This document shows, piece by piece, positions 14,341 through 22,072 of a DNA stretch of 64,000 nt. The notes under the pieces are model-generated. The model worked only from the letters and a program-made list of their open reading frames with translations, made no database searches and had not been told where the DNA came from. Where the stretch lies: positions 1 to 64,000 of the forward strand of contig JAKPHF010000082.1 of NCBI GenBank assembly GCA_029550525.1, read 5' to 3'. Numbering within the stretch: position 1 is the stretch's first letter; every line of letters starts with the position of its first letter. Source of the DNA: Planctomycetota bacterium. GTDB lineage: Bacteria > Planctomycetota > Phycisphaerae > UBA1845 > PWPN01. The translations under genes and the position numbers were made by a program.

Positions 14341-16227
14341 GTGTCTACAACCAACATCAATCCCCCGACCAGCGAAACTTCCACTTTCAAACCCAAGCCG
14401 ATCGCCGAGATCACTTCCGCCATCGTGCGGTTCGCCGGCGACTCGGGTGATGGCATGCAATTGGTGGGCACGCAGTTCACCGATGCGACCGCTATCTTCG
14501 GCAATGACCTGGCCACGCTGCCGGACTACCCGGCCGAGATCCGGGCTCCTGCCGGCAGCCTGGGCGGCGTGTCGGGCTTCCAGATCAACTTCGCCAGCTC
14601 GGAGGTCTACACGCCGGGTGACACGGTACAGACGCTGGTGGCCATGAATCCGGCGGCTCTGAAGGTCAATCTGCCCGACCTCGAGCGCGGCGGCATCCTG
14701 ATCGTCAACTCCGACGCGTTCGACGCCACCGGGCTGAAGCTGGCCGGCTACACCAGCAATCCACTGGAAGACGGCACGCTGGATGGGTATCAGGTTCACA
14801 AAATCCCCATGAGCCGGCTGGCCAAGGAAGCGGTCGCGCCCGCGGGCCTGAAACCCAAGGATGCCGAACGCTGCAAGAACTTCCTGGCCCTCGGTGTGAC
14901 CTTCTGGCTCTACGACCGCCCGATCGCCCCCACGCTCAAGTGGCTGGACGCCAAGTTCGGCTCCAAGCCCGAGATTCGACTGGCCAACGAACTGGCCCTG
15001 CGAGCGGGGATCAACTACGGCAACACCGCCGAGATGTTCCAGGTCCACTACCGCGTTCAGCCCGCCAAGACCGCTCCGGGCACGTACCGCAAGATTCGCG
15101 GTAACGAGGCCACTGCCCTGGGCCTGATGGCGGCGGCCTGGAAGGCGGACCGCAAACTGTTTTACGCCAGCTATCCCATCACGCCGGCCAGCGACATCCT
15201 GCACGAACTGGTCAAGCACAAGAATTTCGGCGTGAAGGTCTTTCAGGCTGAGGACGAAATCGCCGCCATGTGTGCGGCCATCGGTGGCGCATACGGTGGC
15301 GCGTTCGCGGCCACCGGCACGAGCGGCCCGGGTATGGACCTCAAGGCCGAGGCCATGGGTCTGGCCGTCATGGTCGAGCTGCCCATGGTTATCATCAACG
15401 TGCAGCGAGGCGGTCCCAGCACGGGCTTGCCCACCAAGACCGAGCAGTCGGACCTATTGCAAGCCCTGGGTGGCCGACACGGCGAATGTCCCATTCCCAT
15501 TATCGCGGCTCAGAGCCCCTCGGATTGCTTCTACGCAGCCTTCGAAGCGTTCCAGATTGCCGTCAAATATATGACGCCAGTCATCGTGCTCACCGACGGC
15601 TATCTGGCCAACGGTTCGGAGCCCTGGCGCGTGCCACGGGTGGACGATTTGCCGCGCATCGAAGTCAACAACGACATCGACCCCGAAACCTTCCAGCCCT
15701 ACGCCCGGGATGGAAATTTGGCCCGACCCTGGGCTTTGCCCGGCAGCAAGGGATTGGCGCATCGCATCGGCGGGCTGGAGAAGGAAAACATCACCGGCCG
15801 GGTCTCGTACGACCCGCTGAACCATGAAACCATGGTCAAGCTGCGGGCCGCCAAGGTCGCCAAGGTGGTCGAGTCGGTTCCGGACCAGAAGTTGCTCGGT
15901 CCCGATACCGGCGATCTGCTGGTCGTCAGTTGGGGCGGCACGTACGGGACGGTGCGGACCGCCGTCGAGCGCATGCAAGCCAAGGGTGCTTCGGTGTCTC
16001 ACGCCCACCTGCGGTATCTCAACCCCATGCCCGCCAACCTCGGTGAGTTGCTCAAGCGATTCAAGCGAATCCTCGTGCCCGAGCTGAACCTGGGACAACT
16101 GCTCTGGATGTTGCGGGCACAGTACCTGGTGGACGCCAAGGGCCTCAATAAGGTGCAGGGCCGGCCCTTCACCATTGCCGAAGTCATGGACCGGATTCAA
16201 CGAACCCTCGATGGAGAGGACGATTGA
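14341..16227 (+). CDS. korA: 2-oxoacid:ferredoxin oxidoreductase, fused gamma-alpha subunit
   Basis: A 628-residue subunit that, with KorB, oxidatively decarboxylates a 2-oxoacid (probably 2-oxoglutarate) to the CoA thioester while reducing ferredoxin. The GTG at 14341 is the likely start; the reading frame upstream runs inside the preceding CBS gene. The N-terminal gamma domain (about 25-215) contains FAGDSGDGMQLVG. The alpha part follows with FYASYPITPASD, GTSGPGMDLKAEA and GPSTGLPTKTEQSDL, typical of KorA proteins. The Rossmann-like C-terminus (WGGTYG) completes the subunit. The korB gene starts 3 nt after the stop. Confidence 0.93.
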   Translation: MSTTNINPPTSETSTFKPKPIAEITSAIVRFAGDSGDGMQLVGTQFTDATAIFGNDLATLPDYPAEIRAPAGSLGGVSGFQINFASSEVYTPGDTVQTLVAMNPAALKVNLPDLERGGILIVNSDAFDATGLKLAGYTSNPLEDGTLDGYQVHKIPMSRLAKEAVAPAGLKPKDAERCKNFLALGVTFWLYDRPIAPTLKWLDAKFGSKPEIRLANELALRAGINYGNTAEMFQVHYRVQPAKTAPGTYRKIRGNEATALGLMAAAWKADRKLFYASYPITPASDILHELVKHKNFGVKVFQAEDEIAAMCAAIGGAYGGAFAATGTSGPGMDLKAEAMGLAVMVELPMVIINVQRGGPSTGLPTKTEQSDLLQALGGRHGECPIPIIAAQSPSDCFYAAFEAFQIAVKYMTPVIVLTDGYLANGSEPWRVPRVDDLPRIEVNNDIDPETFQPYARDGNLARPWALPGSKGLAHRIGGLEKENITGRVSYDPLNHETMVKLRAAKVAKVVESVPDQKLLGPDTGDLLVVSWGGTYGTVRTAVERMQAKGASVSHAHLRYLNPMPANLGELLKRFKRILVPELNLGQLLWMLRAQYLVDAKGLNKVQGRPFTIAEVMDRIQRTLDGEDD

Positions 16228-16230
16228 GAT

Positions 16231-17262
16231 ATGGCAACGCTGACAACGCCTGCGGTTAGTCTTCAGCCCAAGGATTACGGCTCAAACCAGGAAGTGCGCT
16301 GGTGTCCGGGCTGCGGTGATTACTCCATTCTCGCCCAGATCAAGAAGGCTCTGGCGGCGGTGGGGCGCGATCCGGACCAGATGGTGTTCATCTCGGGCAT
16401 CGGCTGTTCGAGCCGTTTGCCCTATTACATGGCCACGTACGGCATTCACGGGATCCACGGCCGGGCTCCCGCCATCGCTTCGGGCCTGCGGCTCGTGCGA
16501 CAGGACCTCGATATTTGGGTGGTCACGGGTGACGGCGACGGTCTGAGCATCGGCGGCAATCATCTCCTGCACGCCATCCGGCGAAACCTGAACATCAAAA
16601 TCCTGATGTTCAACAACCGCATCTACGGTCTGACCAAAGGCCAGGTCTCGCCCACGTCGGAGATGAACAAGAAGACCGTGTCCACGCCGTACGGTTCGGT
16701 GGGGGCCCAGATCAACCCTTGCTCGGTGGCCATCGGTTGCGAGGCCACGTTCGTCGCCCGGACGGTGGACATGCTGCCCAAGCATCTGGAATACGTGCTC
16801 CAACGGGCAGCCCACCATCGCGGCGTCGCGTTCGTGGAGATCTACCAGAATTGCAACATCTTCAACGACGGCGCCTACAAGTACATGACCGACAAGGAAG
16901 TCCGTGACGACAACCTCATCGAGCTCGAGCACGGCAAGGCGTTAATCTTCGGCAAGAACGGCGACAAAGGCATTCGACTGGGCAGCGGCTATCGGCCCGA
17001 GGTGGTCAAACTCGGTGAGGGCGGCGTCAGCCTGTACGATCTGCTCATCCACGATGAGAAGGCAACCTCGCCCGCTCTCGGTTTCATGCTGAGCCGGCTG
17101 CGATATCCGCAGTTCCCGGAGCCCATCGGCGTGTTCCGCGCGATCGATGCGCCCGTGTATGACGCGCTCATCGACGATCAGGTCAAACGGTTGACCGCCG
17201 AAAAGGGGCCGCCCGACATGCAGAAACTGCTCGACGGGCCGGATCCGTGGGAGGTAGAGTAG
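16231..17262 (+). CDS. korB: 2-oxoacid:ferredoxin oxidoreductase, beta subunit
   Basis: A 343-residue subunit carrying thiamine diphosphate and one Fe-S cluster. Cys residues occur in RWCPGCGD and GIGCSSR, with a further Cys in the INPCSVAIGCEA region. The ThDP-magnesium motif is GDGDGLSIGGNHLLHAIRRN followed by FNN. The C-terminal third resembles KorB rather than pyruvate oxidoreductase. It is tightly linked to korA, and a zinc-ribbon CBS gene follows. No ferredoxin gene is nearby, so the acceptor must be encoded elsewhere. Confidence 0.94.
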   Translation: MATLTTPAVSLQPKDYGSNQEVRWCPGCGDYSILAQIKKALAAVGRDPDQMVFISGIGCSSRLPYYMATYGIHGIHGRAPAIASGLRLVRQDLDIWVVTGDGDGLSIGGNHLLHAIRRNLNIKILMFNNRIYGLTKGQVSPTSEMNKKTVSTPYGSVGAQINPCSVAIGCEATFVARTVDMLPKHLEYVLQRAAHHRGVAFVEIYQNCNIFNDGAYKYMTDKEVRDDNLIELEHGKALIFGKNGDKGIRLGSGYRPEVVKLGEGGVSLYDLLIHDEKATSPALGFMLSRLRYPQFPEPIGVFRAIDAPVYDALIDDQVKRLTAEKGPPDMQKLLDGPDPWEVE

Positions 17263-17263
17263 G

Positions 17264-17315
17264 AAGGACGAAACCCGAAATCCGAATGACGAAGTCCGAA
17301 TGGCGAATGACGAAG
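17264..17315. repeat. ATTCGGGCTTCG-family repeat, reverse orientation
   Basis: AAATCCGAATGACGAAGTCC and GAATGGCGAATGACGAAG are reverse complements of the units at 6645-6715 and 28885-28920. The repeat separates korB from the next gene. It overlaps the upstream extension of that reading frame, which supports the internal start chosen there. Confidence 0.65.
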
Positions 17316-17387
17316 CGGAAGCAAGTCCGCGTTCGGATTCGGCGTTCGAGGGTCGGAGTCGAGTATCAAACCCCAAGGGGGTGCCCA

Positions 17388-17915
17388 ATGCGCTGTACAG
17401 CTTGCGGCTACCAGAACTTCGACAACCTCGGTCTGTGCGAGGCCTGCGAGGAACCCCTGGACGCTACTGGCGGTTGCGATGCCGATCGGGACATTGGCCG
17501 GCTGATCAGTAACGAGCCGTTGTCGGCGCTGCACCCGGCGCCGGCGGTTACCGTTCCGCCGACCACGCCGGTGGCCCAAGCCATTCGTATGCTCGCCGAG
17601 CGAAACATTGGTTGTTTGCTCGTTACCTCCGGCGACGCCCTCCTCGGTATTTTCAGCGAGCGCGATGCACTCCAGCGCATCGGCCCGAACTACTACGAAC
17701 TGATCGACCGGCCCATCAGTGACTTCATGACGCCCGATCCCGTGACGCTCACGCCGGAGGATTCCATCGCGTTCGCGCTGAACCGGATGGATATCAACGA
17801 TTTTCGGCACATCCCCGTGCGCAACCCAGACGGCACGCTCGGGATTATTTCCGTTCGCGACTGCCTAGCCTATGTGACGCGGCACTTCCCCGAGTTGAAG
17901 AGTCACACGAACTGA
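17388..17915 (+). CDS. zinc-ribbon plus two-CBS-domain protein
   Basis: A 175-residue protein. The ATG at 17388 follows AAGGGGG with a 6-nt spacer. The N-terminus (MRCTACGYQN...LCEACEEPL) has two CxxC pairs and should bind zinc. Two CBS units follow: one around APAVTVPPTTPVAQAIRMLA and LLGIFSERDAL, the other around MTPDPVTLTPEDSIAFALNRM and GIISVRDCLAYV. The zinc ribbon could bind nucleic acid or protein. Together with the CBS gene before korA it brackets the oxidoreductase, which suggests two nucleotide-sensing accessory proteins for one enzyme. Confidence 0.88.
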   Translation: MRCTACGYQNFDNLGLCEACEEPLDATGGCDADRDIGRLISNEPLSALHPAPAVTVPPTTPVAQAIRMLAERNIGCLLVTSGDALLGIFSERDALQRIGPNYYELIDRPISDFMTPDPVTLTPEDSIAFALNRMDINDFRHIPVRNPDGTLGIISVRDCLAYVTRHFPELKSHTN

Positions 17916-18291
17916 ACGCTCCGAGCGGCCTGGTTGCTCTGCAAGTGCCGATCAAGACTGCACTTGCGAGTGCTGCGCAGCGTGGAGTGACGCCTGTCAG
18001 TCATAGGCACTCCTGAACATACCGAAGTGCCGCAAAAATGTCGGCCTCTTGTTCGTGGCCCGAGCGCCGGTTACAATTTGCGGCGCGCGGATGCCGCAAG
18101 TTTAGGCACATCCAACGCCCACGTAATCAAGAAATTTCTGTTCGACGGCGACGGCGATTTTCGCCCGTTGCACCTTGCGTGGACCTGCGTATCTGCGCGT
18201 CGTTCATCGGCTACGTCATCTCTTTTTGTTCGGACTGACGGTATCGGTAACGGTCTGGCCCATTTCTTTTGCCGCGCAATGGAGGTCGGCC
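17916..18291. other. intergenic region with a GCAAGTGC inverted repeat
   Basis: The 376-bp gap has no convincing gene. It contains an 8-bp inverted repeat GCAAGTGC (17941-17948) / GCACTTGC (17960-17967) without a T-tract, and further AAGTGCC and GGCACT words near 18005-18030. The stretch after about 18200 is AT-richer and may hold the promoter of the pseudopilin gene, but no clear pair of boxes is seen. Confidence 0.4.
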
Positions 18292-19344
18292 ATGGCAAAC
18301 CGAACGCATGATCACCCCGGCTTCGCGTTGATTGAACTGCTGGTGGTGGTGGCCGTCGTCGCCCTGCTGATCACGATCTTGCTGCCCGCACTGGTCAAGG
18401 CCCGGGAGGAAGCGCGCGGCGTGGTTTGCAGCGCTGCCCTGGGGCAGTTAGGCAAGGCCGAGGTTGCGTACGCAACCACGAACGCCGAGTGGATTCCCGG
18501 CTCGCCGCTGACGACGGGTTACTACTTCGCAGCCAATGCCGTTTCGCCCTGGCCGGCCACCGGCGGTGTCTGCTACAACCGTTTTGCCGCCACCTGGGAC
18601 GATTACGCCACTTCATTGCGTGTGCAGATGCAGGACCGTTCGATCCCCGCGCCGAACAAGCCGAACGATGAGGAGACCCGTTACAAGCTGATCCAGCAAG
18701 CCATGGAGGGTGTCTTCCATTGTCCGTCCAACCAGGAGACGGTGACACCCTGGGGCGAGGGCTTCTCGGACTGGGCGACGGTGCGGGCGCCCAGCTACAT
18801 GACCATGTGGACGCTCATGCGCGGCGGATCGGCCGTGTACCACAGCGCGAAGAAGAAGTATCCGGGCGCGCGAAACCCCAGCGACATTGGACAAAAGGGC
18901 GCGGACGACGATCCACCGTGGGAGATGGCGGTGCCGGACGACTATATGCCCAGGCATTCCAAGCTGGGGCGTGAATGCGAAAAGGTTTTCCTCGCCGACG
19001 GCGTGCGGTTCTACGAGCCGAGCACGCAGGAGTTGACGTACAGTCCCGACGTCAGGGGCACTAAGGGCATCTGGATGGCGTCGCCTCCATCCACGCCTGG
19101 AAGCAACGGTCGCGAATACAACCTGGCTCGGACGTTGTCCTATCGACACGGGGCCAAGGACCGCATCAACGCGGCCTTCTTCGACGGCCACGTGGCTACG
19201 CTCTTCGTGGCAGGTCACCGCGCGGGTCTCGAGAACTACCGCGGATCGGCCATTCACCCCAAGCACTACTACCCCTCGGGTACCAAGGTGATCGACGGTT
19301 CCAAGCTGCATCAGCCTATCCCCGACGGAACCACGTTACCGTAA
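18292..19344 (+). CDS. type II pseudopilin-like protein with N-terminal methylation motif
   Basis: A 350-residue protein. The ATG at 18292 follows GGAGG with a 6-nt spacer. After a short leader (MANRTHDHPG) comes FALIELLVVVAVVALLITILLPALVKAREEARG, a prepilin peptidase site at G|F and the Glu-5 of class III pilins; only the motif is significant here. The long C-terminal part includes an HG...FFDGHVATLF segment resembling the H-x9-DG motif of planctomycete pseudopilins, with slightly longer spacing. These proteins are abundant in the phylum and of unclear role. No secretion-system genes are adjacent. Confidence 0.88.
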   Translation: MANRTHDHPGFALIELLVVVAVVALLITILLPALVKAREEARGVVCSAALGQLGKAEVAYATTNAEWIPGSPLTTGYYFAANAVSPWPATGGVCYNRFAATWDDYATSLRVQMQDRSIPAPNKPNDEETRYKLIQQAMEGVFHCPSNQETVTPWGEGFSDWATVRAPSYMTMWTLMRGGSAVYHSAKKKYPGARNPSDIGQKGADDDPPWEMAVPDDYMPRHSKLGRECEKVFLADGVRFYEPSTQELTYSPDVRGTKGIWMASPPSTPGSNGREYNLARTLSYRHGAKDRINAAFFDGHVATLFVAGHRAGLENYRGSAIHPKHYYPSGTKVIDGSKLHQPIPDGTTLP

Positions 19345-19445
19345 TTCCACGTCGAAACGGCAGGGTTGGTCCGGATCTGCGCAGCCGGCCGGCGGATGTG
19401 CTAACATGGACAGGCCGCACACGGCACACGCAGAAAGGAGCGATC

Positions 19446-20438
19446 ATGATCGAACGCGAACTGGGCAGGAGCGGATTGCGAGTTTCGGCGGTGGGGCTGG
19501 GCTGCATGGGGATGAGCGAGTTCTACGACCCGGCCGGCATGGATGACGCCGAGTCGATTCGTGTCATCCATCGTTATCTCGATGCGGGCGGCAACTTCCT
19601 CGACACCGCCGACGTGTACGGCGTGGGTCGCAACGAGGAACTTGTCGGCAAAGCGATTGCTGGCCGTCGCGACCGTGTCGTGCTGGCCACCAAGTTCGGC
19701 AACGTGCGGGGGCCGGGCGGCGAGTTTCTCGGCATCCGCGGCGATCGGCAATACGTACTGGATTGCTGCGATGCCAGCCTCAGGCGACTCAAGGTCGATA
19801 CCATCGATCTGTACTACCAGCACCGAGTCGATCCCAAGACGCCCATCGAAGAGACCGTCGGCGCCATGGCCGAGTTGGTGAAAGCCGGCAAGGTGCGATA
19901 CCTCGGGCTGTCTGAAGCATCGCCGGCCACGTTACGACGGGCCGTGAAGGTCCATCCGATTGCCGCGCTGCAGACGGAATACTCACTGTGGACCCGCGAC
20001 GTCGAGGCGGAAATCCTGCCGACCGTGCGCGAGTTGGGCATCGGCTTCGTGGCGTACAGTCCGCTGGGCCGCGGCTTCCTCACCGGCCAGATCAAGCGGT
20101 TCGAGGATCTGCCGGCCGACGACTACCGGCGAAACACGCCGCGGTTTCAGGGCGAAAACTTCGCCAAGAATCTGGAGCTCGTGGACAAGATCCGGGAAAT
20201 GGCGGCGGCCAAGGGCTGCACGCCGGGGCAACTGGCCTTGGCCTGGGTGCTGGCCCAGGGCGATGACATCGTGCCGATCCCGGGCACGAAGCGCATCAAG
20301 TATCTGGACGAGAACCTCGGCGCGGTCAACGTTCGGCTCACATCCGATGACCTCGCCCGGATTGAGGCCATCCTGCCGGCCGGGATCGCCGCCGGCGACC
20401 GCTACCCCGAGCGCGGGATGCAGGCCATCGACCGGTAG
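19446..20438 (+). CDS. aldo/keto reductase
   Basis: A 330-residue NADPH-dependent reductase of the AKR superfamily, close to the AKR13/YakC type. The ATG at 19446 follows AAAGGAG. The catalytic tetrad is complete: D53 and Y58 (FLDTADVYG), K83 (ATKFGN) and H126 (YYQHRVDP). The C-terminal IPGTKRIKYLDENLGA binds the nucleotide phosphate. It should be cytoplasmic. The substrate cannot be told from sequence. It lies alone between a pseudopilin and larA. Confidence 0.92.
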   Translation: MIERELGRSGLRVSAVGLGCMGMSEFYDPAGMDDAESIRVIHRYLDAGGNFLDTADVYGVGRNEELVGKAIAGRRDRVVLATKFGNVRGPGGEFLGIRGDRQYVLDCCDASLRRLKVDTIDLYYQHRVDPKTPIEETVGAMAELVKAGKVRYLGLSEASPATLRRAVKVHPIAALQTEYSLWTRDVEAEILPTVRELGIGFVAYSPLGRGFLTGQIKRFEDLPADDYRRNTPRFQGENFAKNLELVDKIREMAAAKGCTPGQLALAWVLAQGDDIVPIPGTKRIKYLDENLGAVNVRLTSDDLARIEAILPAGIAAGDRYPERGMQAIDR

Positions 20439-20655
20439 CCGCGGCGAACCATCGGCTAACAGCCGCGACCGCAGCGGCTCGGCGCGCGTACGGCCGGTCG
20501 CGGCCCGGCGGCTCATGACCCAGCCGGGGACGGCGAGCATGGAATAGAACGCCGAATGCCGTAGAATGTCGGCAGATGCGGCCCTGCGCCTTCGGAGCGG
20601 CCACAGCAGTCGTATTGGCAGGCCGCAGACCTTTGCCCCAAAAGGAAACTCGTCC

Positions 20656-21948
20656 ATGAGCAGCATGAAGACCGTTCATCTGGCGTACGGCAAAACCGGC
20701 CTCGACGTGAAGGTGCCCGAGCACGCGGTGGTCATCGAACCCAAGTTCGTCATCGGTGTGCCGGATGAGCGAGCCGCCATCGTGGAGGCGTTGCGCAATC
20801 CCATCGGCACGAAGCCGCTGCGCGAGCTGGTCCAGCCGGGGCAGACTGCCGTCATCGTGCACACGGACATCACGCGGGCCACGCCCAACGACAGACTTCT
20901 GCCGCCCATCCTCGCCGAGCTCGAGGCCGCCGGCATCCGTCGCCAGGACATCACGCTGCTCAACGCCCTGGGCACGCACCGGCCGCAAACGCATGAGGAA
21001 CTCGTGGCCATGCTCGGGGCCGACGTGGTCGCCAACTATCGCTGCCTCCAGCACGACGGCAACGACGACGCCAATCTCGTCCAGGTCGGCACGACGCGCT
21101 TCGGCCATGATGTCCGCGTTAATCGGCAATTCATGGAGGCCGACATCCGTATCCTCACCGGCTTCATCGAGCCGCACTTTTTCGCGGGCTTCTCCGGCGG
21201 ACCCAAGGGCGTGCTGCCCAGCATCGCTGGTGCCGAAAGCGTGCTCGACAATCACGGCGCGAAGATGATCGGCCACCCCAAAGCCACCTTCGGTATTACC
21301 GACGGCAACCCCATCTGGGAGGAGATGCTCGAAGCCGCTCGCATGACTCAGCCCACGTTCATCGTCAACGTGGCGCTGAATCGCGATAAGCGCATCACGC
21401 GCGTGTTCGCCGGTGAGCTGTACGCCGCCCACCAGGAGGGCTGCCGGTTCGTGGGCGAATGCTCCATGGTGCCGGTGGACGAGCCGTTCGACATCGTCAT
21501 CACCTCCAACTCGGGCTACCCGCTCGACCTCAATCTGTACCAGGCGGTCAAGGGCATGTCGGCGGCTGCTCGCGTGGTGCGTCGCGGCGGAGCGATCATC
21601 GTCGCCGCCCAGTGTTGGGACGGCATCCCCGAGCACGGGCCGTTCGGCAAGCTGATGCGGCAATACAAGAGCGCGGCCGAACTTCTGGCCGCCATCGAGT
21701 CGCCCGGCTTTGCATCGGCCGATCAGTGGCAGGCTCAGACGCTCGCTCGCATCCTGCTCGAGGCGGACGTCTACGTCCGAGCCGACGGCCTGACCGACGA
21801 GCAGATCACGCAGGCACTGCTCAAGCCGTGCAAGAGCATCGAGGAGACGGTGGCGTCGCTCATGGCTCGCCGTGAAGGCCGCCCGACCAGCATCTGCGTT
21901 CTGCCCGAAGGACCGGTCACCATCGCGTACGTGCGCGAAAAAGCGTGA
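20656..21948 (+). CDS. larA: nickel-pincer lactate racemase family protein
   Basis: A 430-residue LarA-family enzyme, which isomerises lactate or a related 2-hydroxy acid using a nickel-pincer cofactor. The ATG at 20656 follows AAAGGA. Key residues fall at the same numbers as in the Lactiplantibacillus enzyme: H108 (GTHRP) and H174 (EPHFFAGF) as acid-base pair, K184 (GGPKGV) for cofactor attachment and H200 (DNH) as nickel ligand. The genes that make the cofactor (larB, larC, larE) are not in the window, so they must lie elsewhere. The family has diverse substrates, so lactate itself is not certain. Confidence 0.9.
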   Translation: MSSMKTVHLAYGKTGLDVKVPEHAVVIEPKFVIGVPDERAAIVEALRNPIGTKPLRELVQPGQTAVIVHTDITRATPNDRLLPPILAELEAAGIRRQDITLLNALGTHRPQTHEELVAMLGADVVANYRCLQHDGNDDANLVQVGTTRFGHDVRVNRQFMEADIRILTGFIEPHFFAGFSGGPKGVLPSIAGAESVLDNHGAKMIGHPKATFGITDGNPIWEEMLEAARMTQPTFIVNVALNRDKRITRVFAGELYAAHQEGCRFVGECSMVPVDEPFDIVITSNSGYPLDLNLYQAVKGMSAAARVVRRGGAIIVAAQCWDGIPEHGPFGKLMRQYKSAAELLAAIESPGFASADQWQAQTLARILLEADVYVRADGLTDEQITQALLKPCKSIEETVASLMARREGRPTSICVLPEGPVTIAYVREKA

Positions 21949-22006
21949 GCGACGAGCACTCGCGTCGAACATGAGCGTGGGGCAGCGCTCCTTGCGCGCA
22001 AAAAGA

Positions 22007-22032
22007 AACGGCGGGGATCAAACCCCGCCGTT
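22007..22032. terminator. bidirectional intrinsic terminator between larA and the EF-G-like gene
   Basis: Perfect 10-bp arms AACGGCGGGG and CCCCGCCGTT close a 6-nt loop. On the minus strand the stem is followed by TTTCTTTTTG, a good U-tract for the convergent GTPase gene; on the plus strand the tail (CGCTTGTTAC) is weaker. Confidence 0.8.
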
Positions 22033-22072
22033 CGCTTGTTACTTGAGATCGATCAGGACGGATAGTTCGCGG

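Noticed and set aside
17941..17967. Intrinsic terminator after the zinc-ribbon CBS gene
   Set aside because: The 8-bp inverted repeat has an 11-nt loop and no T-tract.
20338..21972. 544-codon open frame opposite larA
   Set aside because: The larA frame has all active-site residues at canonical positions; the opposite frame has none of any family.
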